Part shown: piece by piece, positions 28,382-37,167 of the stretch
How the letters are laid out: every line of letters starts with the position of its first letter
Numbering within the stretch: the stretch's first letter is position 1
Origin: Pseudomonas cichorii
GTDB lineage: Bacteria > Pseudomonadota > Gammaproteobacteria > Pseudomonadales > Pseudomonadaceae
Length of the DNA stretch: 64,000 bases
Reading direction: 5' to 3'
NCBI RefSeq assembly: GCF_015471405.1
Contig: NZ_BLVZ01000002.1
Coordinates: 372,001 to 436,000, forward strand
Translations under genes and position numbers: made by a program
Notes under the pieces: model-generated
What the model was told of the DNA's origin: nothing
The model's database searches: none
Seen by the model: the letters and a program-made list of their open reading frames with translations, nothing else

Positions 28382-29162
28382 AACGCCGAAACCGCGCAGT
28401 GTCCTGCTGGTCCTGCATGATGTCGCGCCGCCAACCTGGGCCGACTATCAGCCCTTTGTGGCTGCCGTGGATGCATTGGGCTCGATCCCCATCACCTGGC
28501 TGGTCGTACCGGACTTCCACAAACGCCACCCGCTGGATAACGACCCGTACTTGCCTAACCTGCTGCACAGCAGGCTTGAACGAGGCGATGAGCTGGCATT
28601 GCATGGTTACTGTCACTACGACGACGGCCCTGCGCCCCGCTCACTGCATGAATACTTCATGCGTCGCATCTTCACCTGGGAAGGCGAGTTTTACACCCTG
28701 AACAGACAACAGGCCCTTGCGCGACTGGAAGCGGGTATTGAACTGTTCAGACGCCATGCCTGGCCCCTTCACGGTTTTGTGGCACCCGCCTGGTTGATGA
28801 GCCAAGGCACCCGCGAAGCGCTGCGCCAACTGCCACTGGCTTACACCAGCGACTCGCAGCACCTTTATCGATTACCTGACTTTACGAGCATCGATGCACC
28901 CGGTCTTGTCTGGAGCGCACGAAGTTCCTGGCGGCGAGGCGTATCGAAAGTGGTCAGCGAACTGCACAGGTCCAGGATTCAGGAAGCACCGACCATTCGT
29001 CTGGGCCTGCACCCTGTCGACATGCGCCATGGGTTCTCGCGCCGCTACTGGCTCGACACCCTCAAACGCTTGCTGGAGGAAGGACGTCAGCCCATGACCA
29101 AAATCGCCTGGCTGAATGCTCAAGCGTTGCTGTCGGGCTCGGGGGATTGTTCTTGCAACTGA
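28374..29162 (+). CDS. DUF2334 polysaccharide deacetylase-like protein
   Basis: 262 residues with the NodB-like fold: LLVLHDVAPPTWADY (metal-site HD, about residue 14) and DELALHGYCHYDD (HGxxH motif, about residue 77), then FVAPAWLMS and IRLGLHPVDMRHG. The family removes acyl groups from sugars, often in a cell envelope context. Overlap with the upstream glycosyltransferase suggests a two-step modification of one glycan or glycolipid (inference). There is no signal peptide, so the action is probably cytosolic. Confidence 0.82.
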   Translation: MAETPKPRSVLLVLHDVAPPTWADYQPFVAAVDALGSIPITWLVVPDFHKRHPLDNDPYLPNLLHSRLERGDELALHGYCHYDDGPAPRSLHEYFMRRIFTWEGEFYTLNRQQALARLEAGIELFRRHAWPLHGFVAPAWLMSQGTREALRQLPLAYTSDSQHLYRLPDFTSIDAPGLVWSARSSWRRGVSKVVSELHRSRIQEAPTIRLGLHPVDMRHGFSRRYWLDTLKRLLEEGRQPMTKIAWLNAQALLSGSGDCSCN

Positions 29163-29296
29163 CGCCACAATTCAGCGGCCTCAGAGAAGTCGGCGCCGTC
29201 TTCAGGCGTCAACTCATCAAGGTCGTAGCGACTCAGACAGCCTTCGCCCAGAGTGGGAGGCGCGGTGGAGGTGGCTTTGTCGAGGGGATCGGTCAT
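29120..29296 (-). CDS. Small acidic hypothetical protein
   Basis: 58 residues from ATG 29296, rich in Asp and Glu (YDLDELTPEDGADFSEAAELWRQLQEQ). It overlaps the 3' end of the convergent DUF2334 gene by 43 bp. No membrane segment. The composition looks protein-like and acidic; it may be a small regulatory or binding protein. Confidence is limited by the overlap. Confidence 0.45.
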   Translation of the reverse strand: MTDPLDKATSTAPPTLGEGCLSRYDLDELTPEDGADFSEAAELWRQLQEQSPEPDSNA

Positions 29297-29346
29297 TAGC
29301 AAGGCGCCCGTACATTCGAAGAAAATCTGTCGCCTTCAATGACGTC

Positions 29347-29396
29347 TCGCGAATGAATTCGCTCCTACAGAGGCGTAGGAACGAATTTATTCGCGA
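29347..29396. repeat. REPIN: inverted pair of REP elements
   Basis: TCGCGAATGAATTCGCTCCT on the left arm and GTAGGAACGAATTTATTCGC plus GA on the right arm, with a 7-8 bp spacer. It sits just beyond the 3' end of purU. Confidence 0.88.
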
Positions 29397-29409
29397 ATGG
29401 CGCAAATGA

Positions 29410-30261
29410 TCAATCGAAAACCACGGTCTTGTTGTCATGCACCAACACCCGGTCTTCCAGGTGAGCACGCAGACCACGGGCCAGGACCATTTTTTCCACG
29501 TCACGGCCGAAGCGCACCATGTTTTCGATGCTGTCGCGATGGCTGACGCGAACCACGTCCTGCTCGATGATGGGACCGGCGTCGAGTTCTTCGGTGACAT
29601 AGTGACAAGTGGCACCAATCAACTTCACGCCACGCAGCGAGGCCTGATGATAAGGCTTGGCGCCGACGAACGATGGCAGGAAGCTGTGGTGAATGTTGAT
29701 CACCTGATGGGCATATTCGCTGCACAACTGCGGCGGCAGGATCTGCATGTAGCGCGCCAGAACCACCACATCAGCCTTGTGATGACCGACCAGACGCGAA
29801 ACTTCGGCAAATGCCGGCTGCTTGTCTTTTGGATCGACAGGGACGTGGTAATAAGGAATGTCGTGCCACTCGACCATGCTGCGCAGATCCTGGTGATTGG
29901 AAATCACGCAGGCGATGTCACAGTCGAGTTCATCGCTGTGCCAGCGGTGCAGCAGGTCAGCCAGGCAATGGGATTCGCGGCTGGCCATCAGCACAACGCG
30001 CTTCTTCTGCGCAGAGTCAGTGATGCGCCAGTCCATCGAGAACTCTTCGGCGATAGGCGTAAACGCCTCGCGAAAGCCCTCGAGATCAAAGGGCAATGTA
30101 TCGGCACGGATCTCGTGACGCATGAAGAACCAGCCACTGAGATTGTCCGAATGGTGGCTCGCTTCGGTAATCCAGCCATTATGGGATGCCAAAAAGTTAC
30201 TGACTTTGGCAACGATGCCAACACGGTCCGGGCAAGCAATCACCAGACGAAAAGTGCGCAT
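29410..30261 (-). CDS. purU: Formyltetrahydrofolate deformylase
   Basis: 283 residues, standard length. An N-terminal ACT domain (RLVIACPDRVGIVAKVSNFLA, residues 4-80) senses one-carbon metabolites. The formyltransferase-fold catalytic domain follows, with the invariant stretch INIHHSFLPSFVGAKPYHQA (about residue 195) and GATCHYVTEELDAGPIIEQD. It hydrolyses 10-formyl-tetrahydrofolate to formate and tetrahydrofolate, feeding purine synthesis and balancing the C1 pool. Monocistronic. Confidence 0.95.
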   Translation of the reverse strand: MRTFRLVIACPDRVGIVAKVSNFLASHNGWITEASHHSDNLSGWFFMRHEIRADTLPFDLEGFREAFTPIAEEFSMDWRITDSAQKKRVVLMASRESHCLADLLHRWHSDELDCDIACVISNHQDLRSMVEWHDIPYYHVPVDPKDKQPAFAEVSRLVGHHKADVVVLARYMQILPPQLCSEYAHQVINIHHSFLPSFVGAKPYHQASLRGVKLIGATCHYVTEELDAGPIIEQDVVRVSHRDSIENMVRFGRDVEKMVLARGLRAHLEDRVLVHDNKTVVFD

Positions 30262-30533
30262 TTAGGGAAACTCCAGAACTTCGCAAAGGCGCTATTCTAG
30301 CGACTGTGCGGCAAAACTGCAGTATTCCCTTTGCCTGCCTCTCAAGAAAACCCGCCGCCAGAGATTGCACCTTGCCAGCATCACATTGTCAGCGCTCAAG
30401 CCCCAAACAAACCCTCTATTTAGCGGTGCTTTAATAGGGTGCATCTTTGGGAGTCGCACACCCGCTTGCTAGTTCCATGAATCTGTAGACGGGGTGTATA
30501 TTCTAAATAATCCAATAAAACTTTTATTTAATG

Positions 30534-30562
30534 TTTACTTGCTCAAGTTCTCTGACTATTAT
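30534..30562 (+). promoter_or_regulatory. Candidate sigma-70 promoter of mvaT
   Basis: TTTACT (30534-30539), a 17-bp spacer and TATTAT (30557-30562), 45 bp before the start codon. The surrounding 30262-30607 gap holds no gene and is AT-rich near this site. Confidence 0.45.
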
Positions 30563-30607
30563 TGCGTGACTGTAACCCTGAAACCCATCACAACATAAGG
30601 TTCCCTC

Positions 30608-30985
30608 ATGTCCCTGATCAACGAATACCGCGCCACAGAAGAAGCCATCAAAGAACTGCAAGCCCGTTTGAAAAACCTGTCGCAAGACGACAAACTGCAA
30701 ACCGAGCTGGAATTTGAAGGCAAACTGCGCACACTGATGGGCGAATACCAAAAATCGCTGCGCGACATCATTGCACTTCTGGATCCAGAATCCAAAGTTA
30801 AAGCGCCTCGTGGCGGTGCAGTGAAAACTACCGGCACCAAGCGTGCTCGCAAAGTCAAGCAATACAAAAACCCGCACAACGGCGAAGTCATCGAAACCAA
30901 AGGTGGCAACCATAAAACTCTGAAAGAGTGGAAAGCCAAGTGGGGCAGCGACGAGGTTGAAAGCTGGGCCACTCTGCTGGGCTAA
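30608..30985 (+). CDS. mvaT: H-NS-like global silencer MvaT
   Basis: 125 residues, the family length. The N-terminal coiled coil for dimerisation spans about residues 1-60 (SLINEYRATEEAIKELQARL). A flexible basic linker follows, then the C-terminal DNA-binding domain with the AT-hook-like YKNPHNGEVIETKGGNHKTLKEWKAKWG. MvaT binds AT-rich DNA in the nucleoid and silences acquired genes, so it is a likely silencer of AT-rich prophage segments. Single-gene unit with its own terminator. Confidence 0.95.
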   Translation: MSLINEYRATEEAIKELQARLKNLSQDDKLQTELEFEGKLRTLMGEYQKSLRDIIALLDPESKVKAPRGGAVKTTGTKRARKVKQYKNPHNGEVIETKGGNHKTLKEWKAKWGSDEVESWATLLG

Positions 30986-31022
30986 GCCTTACAGGGCTGC
31001 ACCGCATCTGCACCCGTTAAAA

Positions 31023-31050
31023 ACGCCAGCTTGCTGGCGTTTTTTTATTA
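31023..31050 (+). terminator. Terminator of mvaT
   Basis: AACGCCAGC, TT loop, GCTGGCGTT and a long T run. It starts 37 bp after the stop codon. Confidence 0.88.
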
Positions 31051-31072
31051 ATAAGATTCCCCCCCTCTCGCC

Positions 31073-32503
31073 TTATACTCCCAATCGCCCGGTTAAATGC
31101 TGTACATAATTCTGCCACTGATTCAACACCTGAAGCTGCGCAGGGGTGGCATTAACAGACAACTCGGCCAGCGCGTCTGTAAAACTTTGTAAGGTATTGG
31201 GAGCGCCCCATTCCGGGCTGCGTAGCCGCGCCTGACAAAAATGGCGCCAACGCTGTTGCTCTTCGTCACTCAAGGTATCGGGGAAGTTACGGGCGCGATA
31301 ACGAAACAACAACTCAGGCAGACGCCCATCGTCAAAAGGCCACGCATCATGGGCCAGTTGTTCCGGCTCGGCACAGCGTACTTGCTCACAAAGTCGACGA
31401 TCACGATCACCAATAAATCCATCATACAATTGCTGCTCGGGATCTTCGGTGGCCGTGAAATCATCCTTGTCATACAAAGCAGGCAATTTACTCTGCCAAA
31501 CTTCACGACTCTCGTTCAGCCGAGACGCGCGCGCCTGATAGCCCGCCATATCCAGCTGCAAGCGCTCTTGATCTTCACTGCGCAAGACACTGAGCGGCGC
31601 AATCACCGGGCATCGATTTATATGCAGTAATTTGAGCGGCACCGGCAACTCACCCTCCGCCATCTCCTCACGACGCCTATATAAACGCTGCTTCAGAACT
31701 TCGGCATCCAGGTCCAGCAGAGGCGAATGATCCAGATGCAGGTCGCACACAATCAGGGCATTGCGATTCCTGGGATGCCAGGCCAGCGGCAATACCACAC
31801 CCAGATAATTACGGGCCGCAGAAAAGCGTCCTGAGATATGCACCAGCGGCTGCATCAGACGAATCTGTTCCTGAACCTTATGTTTGCTGCGCAGAGCGAA
31901 CAGGTAGTCATACAGTCTTGGTTGTTTCTCACGTATCAGGCGCGCCAGAGCGATAGTTGCCCGCACATCCGACAACGCATCATGGGCTTGCCCGTGATCA
32001 ATGCCATTGGCGGCGGTCAGGCGTTCCAGCTTGAGGGTTACTCTGCCCTCTTCCTGTGGCCAGACAATCCCGTCAGGGCGCAGTGCATAGGCGGCTCGCA
32101 CTACATCGATCAAATCCCAGCGACTGTTACCGCCCTGCCACTCTCGCGCATAAGGATCGAAGAAGTTTCGATACAAGCTGTAACGGGTTACCTCATCATC
32201 GAAACGCAGCGTGTTATAGCCCGAACCGCATGTGCCGGGAGCCGACAGTTCAGCATGCACACGGGTCATGAAATCGGCTTCGCAGAGCCCTTTTTCAGCC
32301 AGACGCTCGGGCGTGATCCCGGTAATCAGGCACGCCGCCGGATGAGGAAGAATGTCGTCGCCGGGCTGGCAATAAAGATTTACGGGCTCTGCGATCTCAT
32401 TGAGGTCGAAGTCGGTACGAATGCCGGCCATCTGCAACGCACGGTCACTGCGCGGATTGATACCGGTGGTTTCATAGTCGTACCAGAAGATGCTGGAGGT
32501 CAC
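31073..32503 (-). CDS. sbcB: Exodeoxyribonuclease I
   Basis: 476 residues when started at GTG 32503 (VTSSIFWYDYETTG), almost identical in length to E. coli ExoI (475). AGGA lies about 8 bp upstream; the longer frame to 32632 has no family match at its N-terminus. The DnaQ-fold exonuclease motifs are YDYETTGINP (Exo I acidic pair), the GYNTLRFDDEVTRY segment and HDALSDVRATIALA (Exo III). The SH3-like and C-terminal domains follow. It degrades single-stranded DNA 3' to 5' in repair and recombination. Confidence 0.94.
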   Translation of the reverse strand: MTSSIFWYDYETTGINPRSDRALQMAGIRTDFDLNEIAEPVNLYCQPGDDILPHPAACLITGITPERLAEKGLCEADFMTRVHAELSAPGTCGSGYNTLRFDDEVTRYSLYRNFFDPYAREWQGGNSRWDLIDVVRAAYALRPDGIVWPQEEGRVTLKLERLTAANGIDHGQAHDALSDVRATIALARLIREKQPRLYDYLFALRSKHKVQEQIRLMQPLVHISGRFSAARNYLGVVLPLAWHPRNRNALIVCDLHLDHSPLLDLDAEVLKQRLYRRREEMAEGELPVPLKLLHINRCPVIAPLSVLRSEDQERLQLDMAGYQARASRLNESREVWQSKLPALYDKDDFTATEDPEQQLYDGFIGDRDRRLCEQVRCAEPEQLAHDAWPFDDGRLPELLFRYRARNFPDTLSDEEQQRWRHFCQARLRSPEWGAPNTLQSFTDALAELSVNATPAQLQVLNQWQNYVQHLTGRLGV

Positions 32504-32662
32504 GGGCTGATCCTGAACAAAAGACCTGCAAAGTGTAGGTTGTCGAGCATGCCTGTGGCGAATTAAAGCCTTATTGCCCCACAAAGCCCGGAATGCCTTG
32601 TTGCGCACCACAGCCTTGCTCGATAGCATCACAAATCGCTTTCAGGTGCCCTGCTCCCGACA

Positions 32663-33388
32663 ATGTCATCGCCTCCAGCCTCGCCAAGGAATGCAGCGCC
32701 GCCCGCGCCACTGGATACCCGAATAGGGATCGAGACCCCGGAAGGCATCGATCTGGTCATCCGTCCAGCCGGTCTGCTGCCGCGCGCACTGGCCTTCGGG
32801 ATCGATCTCGGCATCCGAGTGCTGATCATCGGCGCACTCATCATGTTCTTCCGGCTGTTCGACAAACTCGGCACAGGCCTGGGTTCCATCGCCACGTTTC
32901 TGGTGACCTGGTGGTACATGGTGCTGTTTGAAGTATTGAATCAAGGCAGCACGCCGGGCAAACGCATCATGGGCCTGCGCGTGGTACAGGACGATGGCAC
33001 GCCCATCGACTGGGCATCGTCGCTGATCCGCAACCTGCTGCGCGTCGTCGACATGCTGCCTTTCGGTTACTGCATCGGGATCATCAGTTGCCTGAGCCAT
33101 CCCATGTTCAAGCGTCTGGGCGATCTGGCGGCCGGAACCTGCGTGATCTATCGCGATGTACCGGTCCAGCGCCCCGTTCTGCCGCAAGCCGAGCCGGTTG
33201 TTGCGCCGTTCACGCTGACTCTGGACGAACAACGTGCCGTCATGGATCTGGCGGAACGCCAGGGCGAACTCTCCGCTGCCCGCACTGAAGAGCTGGCAGC
33301 CATTCTGGCAGAACCCTTGCACATTCCTCCCGGCAAGGCAGTCGCGCACATCAATGGCCTGGCCCGCGGCCTGTTGGGGCCAACATGA
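32663..33388 (+). CDS. RDD-family membrane protein (first gene of the MoxR operon)
   Basis: 241 residues. The RDD domain has the R and DD pattern in LLPRALAFGIDLGIRVLIIGALI with two to three membrane helices and the GKRIMGLRVVQDDGTPI strand. The C-terminal ~80 residues are cytosolic. It starts a six-gene block in which each gene overlaps the next. RDD proteins are of unknown transport function. The sbcB gene is divergent. Confidence 0.85.
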   Translation: MSSPPASPRNAAPPAPLDTRIGIETPEGIDLVIRPAGLLPRALAFGIDLGIRVLIIGALIMFFRLFDKLGTGLGSIATFLVTWWYMVLFEVLNQGSTPGKRIMGLRVVQDDGTPIDWASSLIRNLLRVVDMLPFGYCIGIISCLSHPMFKRLGDLAAGTCVIYRDVPVQRPVLPQAEPVVAPFTLTLDEQRAVMDLAERQGELSAARTEELAAILAEPLHIPPGKAVAHINGLARGLLGPT

Positions 33389-34365
33389 AACAGAGCCTGT
33401 TCGAAGCCCGTCACCAACCCCAATGGCAACGTTTCAGTGAGCGCCTGGATGCACTTGAGCGTAGCAAGAGCGATCCCGAAACCGGCGAAACCTTCGCCAG
33501 CGATTACCGGCGTATCTGCCATCAACTGGCATTGGCGAGGGAACGCGGCTACAGCAGCCACTTGATCGACCCGTTGCAACAACTGGCCATGCGCGGCCAC
33601 CAACAGCTCTACCGCCATCGCAGCAGCATCGGTGCGCAGTTCCTGAGTTTCATCCTCGCAGGCTTCCCGCGTCTGGTTCGGGCGCAATGGTGCTTCGTAC
33701 TGGTCGCCAGCCTGTTGTTTTTCGCCAGCCTGATCGGCATGGGCCTGCTGGTGTATTTCTTTCCGGATCTGGTCTACAGCATCCTCAGCCCGGCACAGGT
33801 CAGCGACATGGAAAGCATGTACGACCCCTCCGCGAAACGCATAGGCCAGGCGCTGGAGCGAGAATCCAGCGATGACTGGATGATGTTCGGCTACTACATC
33901 ATGAATAACATCGGCATCGCGTTTCAGACCTACGCCAGCGGATTGCTCTTTGGCCTGGGCAGCCTGTTCTTCCTGCTGTTCAACGGCCTGATGATCGGTG
34001 CCGTTGCCGGCCACCTGACACAGATCGGCTTTGGCCAGACATTCTGGTCATTCGTGGTGGGGCACGGTGCCTTTGAGTTGACGGCAATTGCCCTGGCCGG
34101 CGCGGCAGGCCTGAAACTGGGCTGGGCCTTGCTGGCTCCGGGTCGCCTGACCCGCGCCGAAGCCTTGCGTCTGGCGGCACGAACCAGTGTGCAGTTGATC
34201 GGCGGCGTCATTCTGTTCCTGTTTATTGCGGCCTTTATAGAAGCCTACTGGTCATCGATGACCTGGCCCGCCCCTCTCATCAAATATCTGGTGGGCGCCG
34301 CTCTCTGGGCATTGGTGATTGCCTATCTGGCTCTGGCAGGACGGACAGCCCATGCGCCTGACTGA
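33385..34365 (+). CDS. SpoIIM-like membrane protein (stage II sporulation protein M family)
   Basis: 326 residues. An N-terminal cytosolic helical part of about 100 residues is followed by about five membrane segments. The family marks are the NNIGIAFQTYASGLLFGLGSLFFLLFNGLMIGAVAG stretch and FWSFVVGHGAFELTAIALAGAAGLKLG. In non-sporulating bacteria this family accompanies MoxR/DUF58/RDD genes. The ATG overlaps the RDD stop by 4 bp (ATGA). Confidence 0.87.
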   Translation: MKQSLFEARHQPQWQRFSERLDALERSKSDPETGETFASDYRRICHQLALARERGYSSHLIDPLQQLAMRGHQQLYRHRSSIGAQFLSFILAGFPRLVRAQWCFVLVASLLFFASLIGMGLLVYFFPDLVYSILSPAQVSDMESMYDPSAKRIGQALERESSDDWMMFGYYIMNNIGIAFQTYASGLLFGLGSLFFLLFNGLMIGAVAGHLTQIGFGQTFWSFVVGHGAFELTAIALAGAAGLKLGWALLAPGRLTRAEALRLAARTSVQLIGGVILFLFIAAFIEAYWSSMTWPAPLIKYLVGAALWALVIAYLALAGRTAHAPD

Positions 34366-35941
34366 CGCCAGCGTCACGATACGTCCGCGCAACGCCTGGG
34401 AAGCCATCGATCTCGGCGTACTGCTGGCCCGCGAGCACCGGGCCCTGCTGATGAGCAGTTGGGCCATCGTCACACTGCCGGTCTTCACACTGCTCAGCGT
34501 ATTGCTGTGGGATTATCCCTCGCTGGTCTTCATCCTGATCTGGTGGCTAAAACCCGTCTTTGAGCGCTTGTCCCTGCTGATTCTCTCCCAGGCCTTGTTC
34601 GGCCCTGCGCCGACACTCAAACAGGCGCTCAAGGGCTGGCCTGCGACACTCAAGAACCAGTTGCTCCCCAGCCTGACCACAAGACGCCTGAGCCTGAGTC
34701 GCAGTTTCCTGCTGCCGGTGCAACAACTGGAAAACCTTTCAGGCATCGAACGAAGCCAGCGCATCGCCCTGCTCCAACAAAAAAACATGCGCGCCGCCCG
34801 CTGCCTGACCATCGTCGGCAGCCATCTGGAATTTGCGCTGTGGTTCGGCCTGATCCTGCTGTTCTATGCCTTCATTCCCCAGCAGATCGAACTCGACTGG
34901 CGCTGGTACAGCATGCTGAATACGGACGGAAGCTGGAACTGGCTTGAACACCTGAGCAATGCGCTTTATGCCTTGGTGCTGGTGTTCTGGGGGCCGATCT
35001 ACGTTGCCTGCGGTTTTACCCTGTACCTCAATCGCCGCACCACACTGGAAGCCTGGGATATCGAACTGATATTCAGGCGCCTGCGCCAACGGTTGATCGG
35101 CAGCGCTTCTGTCCTGCTGATAGCCACAGGCTTGGCCCTGTCCGCCTTGCCCACGTCGAGCCTGGCAGACGAACCCCAAAGCTATAGCTGCCCGCTGCCG
35201 GAGCAGGATCCAGCCATCAATGACCCGCAACCCGCTGCGCCCGATACACCACGCCTGACGCATCAGGCCTTGACCAGCGAAGACGCGAAAAAGGACATCA
35301 AGGCCCTGCTGCAACAACCACCGTTCAAGAACCCCAAGACCGTAAGCGGCTGGCGCTTCCCGGAACACGAAGAGCCCGCGTCCAAGGCCAAGCCCGGCAG
35401 TGAAGGCGCCCTGATCAAATGGCTGAACGGCTTGTTGAGGTCGGCAAATGTGATCGCCAACGTACTGGAGGTCTTGCTTTGGGGGGCCGCCATCGCCCTG
35501 ATCGGCTGGCTGGTCTGGCGTTATCGCGAGTGGTTCAAGACCTTTGTAGGCCGAGGCAATGGCAAGCGCAAAACCTTGCATGACAGGCCCGAGCAGTTGT
35601 TCGGCCTGTCCATCACGGCCCAAAGCCTGCCTGACGACATTGCCAGCCACGCCCAGCGACTCTGGGCCACCCAACCGCGAGAAGCGTTGAGCCTGTTGTA
35701 TCGCGGCTTGCTCAGCCGCTTGTTGAGTGACTATCAACTTCCCCTCAAGAACGCCGACACCGAAGGCCAGGTGCTGGAGCAGGTCACGAAACTGAACCAG
35801 CCACTGCTGAGCGAGTTCAGCCGCAACCTGACCACCCATTGGCAAAACCTCGCCTACGGCCATCGCCTGCCACCCGCTCATCTGCAGCAGGAACTCTGTG
35901 ACGGCTGGCGCCGCCTGTTTGATGCCGGAGTACAGCGATGA
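34352..35941 (+). CDS. DUF4129-containing membrane protein
   Basis: 529 residues from ATG 34352, which overlaps the previous gene by 14 bp. The N-terminal half holds about five membrane segments. A periplasmic proline-rich linker follows near residue 270-330. A last membrane helix (VLLWGAAIALIGWLVWRYRE) precedes a cytosolic DUF4129 domain with the AREALSLLYRGLLSRL-type core (here TQPREALSLLYRGLLSRLL). DUF4129 domains are typical of protease- or transglutaminase-associated operons. Function is unknown. Confidence 0.83.
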   Translation: MRLTDASVTIRPRNAWEAIDLGVLLAREHRALLMSSWAIVTLPVFTLLSVLLWDYPSLVFILIWWLKPVFERLSLLILSQALFGPAPTLKQALKGWPATLKNQLLPSLTTRRLSLSRSFLLPVQQLENLSGIERSQRIALLQQKNMRAARCLTIVGSHLEFALWFGLILLFYAFIPQQIELDWRWYSMLNTDGSWNWLEHLSNALYALVLVFWGPIYVACGFTLYLNRRTTLEAWDIELIFRRLRQRLIGSASVLLIATGLALSALPTSSLADEPQSYSCPLPEQDPAINDPQPAAPDTPRLTHQALTSEDAKKDIKALLQQPPFKNPKTVSGWRFPEHEEPASKAKPGSEGALIKWLNGLLRSANVIANVLEVLLWGAAIALIGWLVWRYREWFKTFVGRGNGKRKTLHDRPEQLFGLSITAQSLPDDIASHAQRLWATQPREALSLLYRGLLSRLLSDYQLPLKNADTEGQVLEQVTKLNQPLLSEFSRNLTTHWQNLAYGHRLPPAHLQQELCDGWRRLFDAGVQR

Positions 35942-37167
35942 CTCGGCGCAAGCAGATCCTCATCGGCTTGCTGGTGCTCGTGGCGCTGGTACTGAGCGCT
36001 GTCTATGCCTACAAGAACCTTGAGCCCTACGAAGAAATCATCGATCAAGGGCCTTCACCGGAAGTAGCGGCCAATCCGTACCTGGCTGCCGAACACTTCC
36101 TTCGGCAACGCTCGACGTCAGTAAACACGACCCGCACCCTGCTCGCTCTTCCCGATGTCAGTCAGCAGGCACAAACGCTCTTGCTGCTCGACAGTCGCGA
36201 AAACATGACGCCTGCTCAGGTCGAACGGCTGCTGGACTGGGCCAGATCGGGTGGCCATCTGCTGTTTGTCGCCGAGCAGCTATGGGACGAAAAAAAGGGA
36301 CGGAGCGGCGACCTGTTGCTGGACAGGGTTCAGGTTCGCCAATACCTCACAAGAGATATCAAGCGACAGGACCGCGAACAGGAACGGCTGGAAAACGAGG
36401 CACGCCCCAGACTGCCCCTTCCCATGATTGCCCCGCGCCCTGCGGCACCTTCCATGCGCTGGCCGGAACTGACTCGCCTGTATCTGGAAAACGAAAAAGA
36501 ACCGGCCTACATGAGTTTCAGCCCGGCCTTCCATCTGGAAGATCCGCAGGATCACGCCCAGTCCTGGGCCAACAGCGCCGATGCCACGCACATGCTGCAA
36601 ATGATCTACGGCAAGGGGCTGATCACTGTCCTCACGGACTCGGATCTGTGGAAAAACCGCGCCATCGCCAAATACGACAACGCCTGGCTGTTGTGGTATC
36701 TCACCCAGGACAGCGCGGTGACCATGCTTCTGGAAACCGAGCATGACAGCCTGCCGGGACTATTGCTGCGCAACTTCCCGCTGGCGCTGGTGACACTCGC
36801 GCTACTGATCATCCTGACGCTCTGGCATGTCGGCCTGCGTGAAGGCCCCTTGCAAGCGCCCGCCGCCAGAGGCAGGCGACAACTGGCTGAGCATCTGCGC
36901 GCCAGTGCCGACTTTGTGCGCCGACGCAGTGGTCAGCAGGTTCTGCTCAAGAGCCTGCAAATGGATATCCTGCGGCGCGCCCGCCTGCGCCATCCCGGTT
37001 TTGAACGATTGGGGGTAACCGATCAGTGGCAGGTTCTGGCCCGCCTGACTCGCCAACCCACCAGCGCCATCAGCGACGCCCTGCGGCCAAGACCCAGCCA
37101 GCGGATGTCCAGTGCCGAATTCACCCGTCAGGTTGCCCACCTGCAAACCCTCAGGAATGCCCTATGA
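35938..37167 (+). CDS. DUF4350-containing membrane protein
   Basis: 409 residues. An N-terminal membrane helix (ILIGLLVLVALVLSAVYAY) is followed by a periplasmic GATase-like domain. The DUF4350 stretch LLLDSRENMTPAQVERLLDWARSGGHLLFVAEQ is near residue 90, and GLITVLTDSDLWKNRAIAKYDNAWLLW near 225. A second helix follows near residue 285. It overlaps its neighbours at both ends. It is part of the MoxR operon; the biochemical role is not known. Confidence 0.83.
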   Translation: MTRRKQILIGLLVLVALVLSAVYAYKNLEPYEEIIDQGPSPEVAANPYLAAEHFLRQRSTSVNTTRTLLALPDVSQQAQTLLLLDSRENMTPAQVERLLDWARSGGHLLFVAEQLWDEKKGRSGDLLLDRVQVRQYLTRDIKRQDREQERLENEARPRLPLPMIAPRPAAPSMRWPELTRLYLENEKEPAYMSFSPAFHLEDPQDHAQSWANSADATHMLQMIYGKGLITVLTDSDLWKNRAIAKYDNAWLLWYLTQDSAVTMLLETEHDSLPGLLLRNFPLALVTLALLIILTLWHVGLREGPLQAPAARGRRQLAEHLRASADFVRRRSGQQVLLKSLQMDILRRARLRHPGFERLGVTDQWQVLARLTRQPTSAISDALRPRPSQRMSSAEFTRQVAHLQTLRNAL

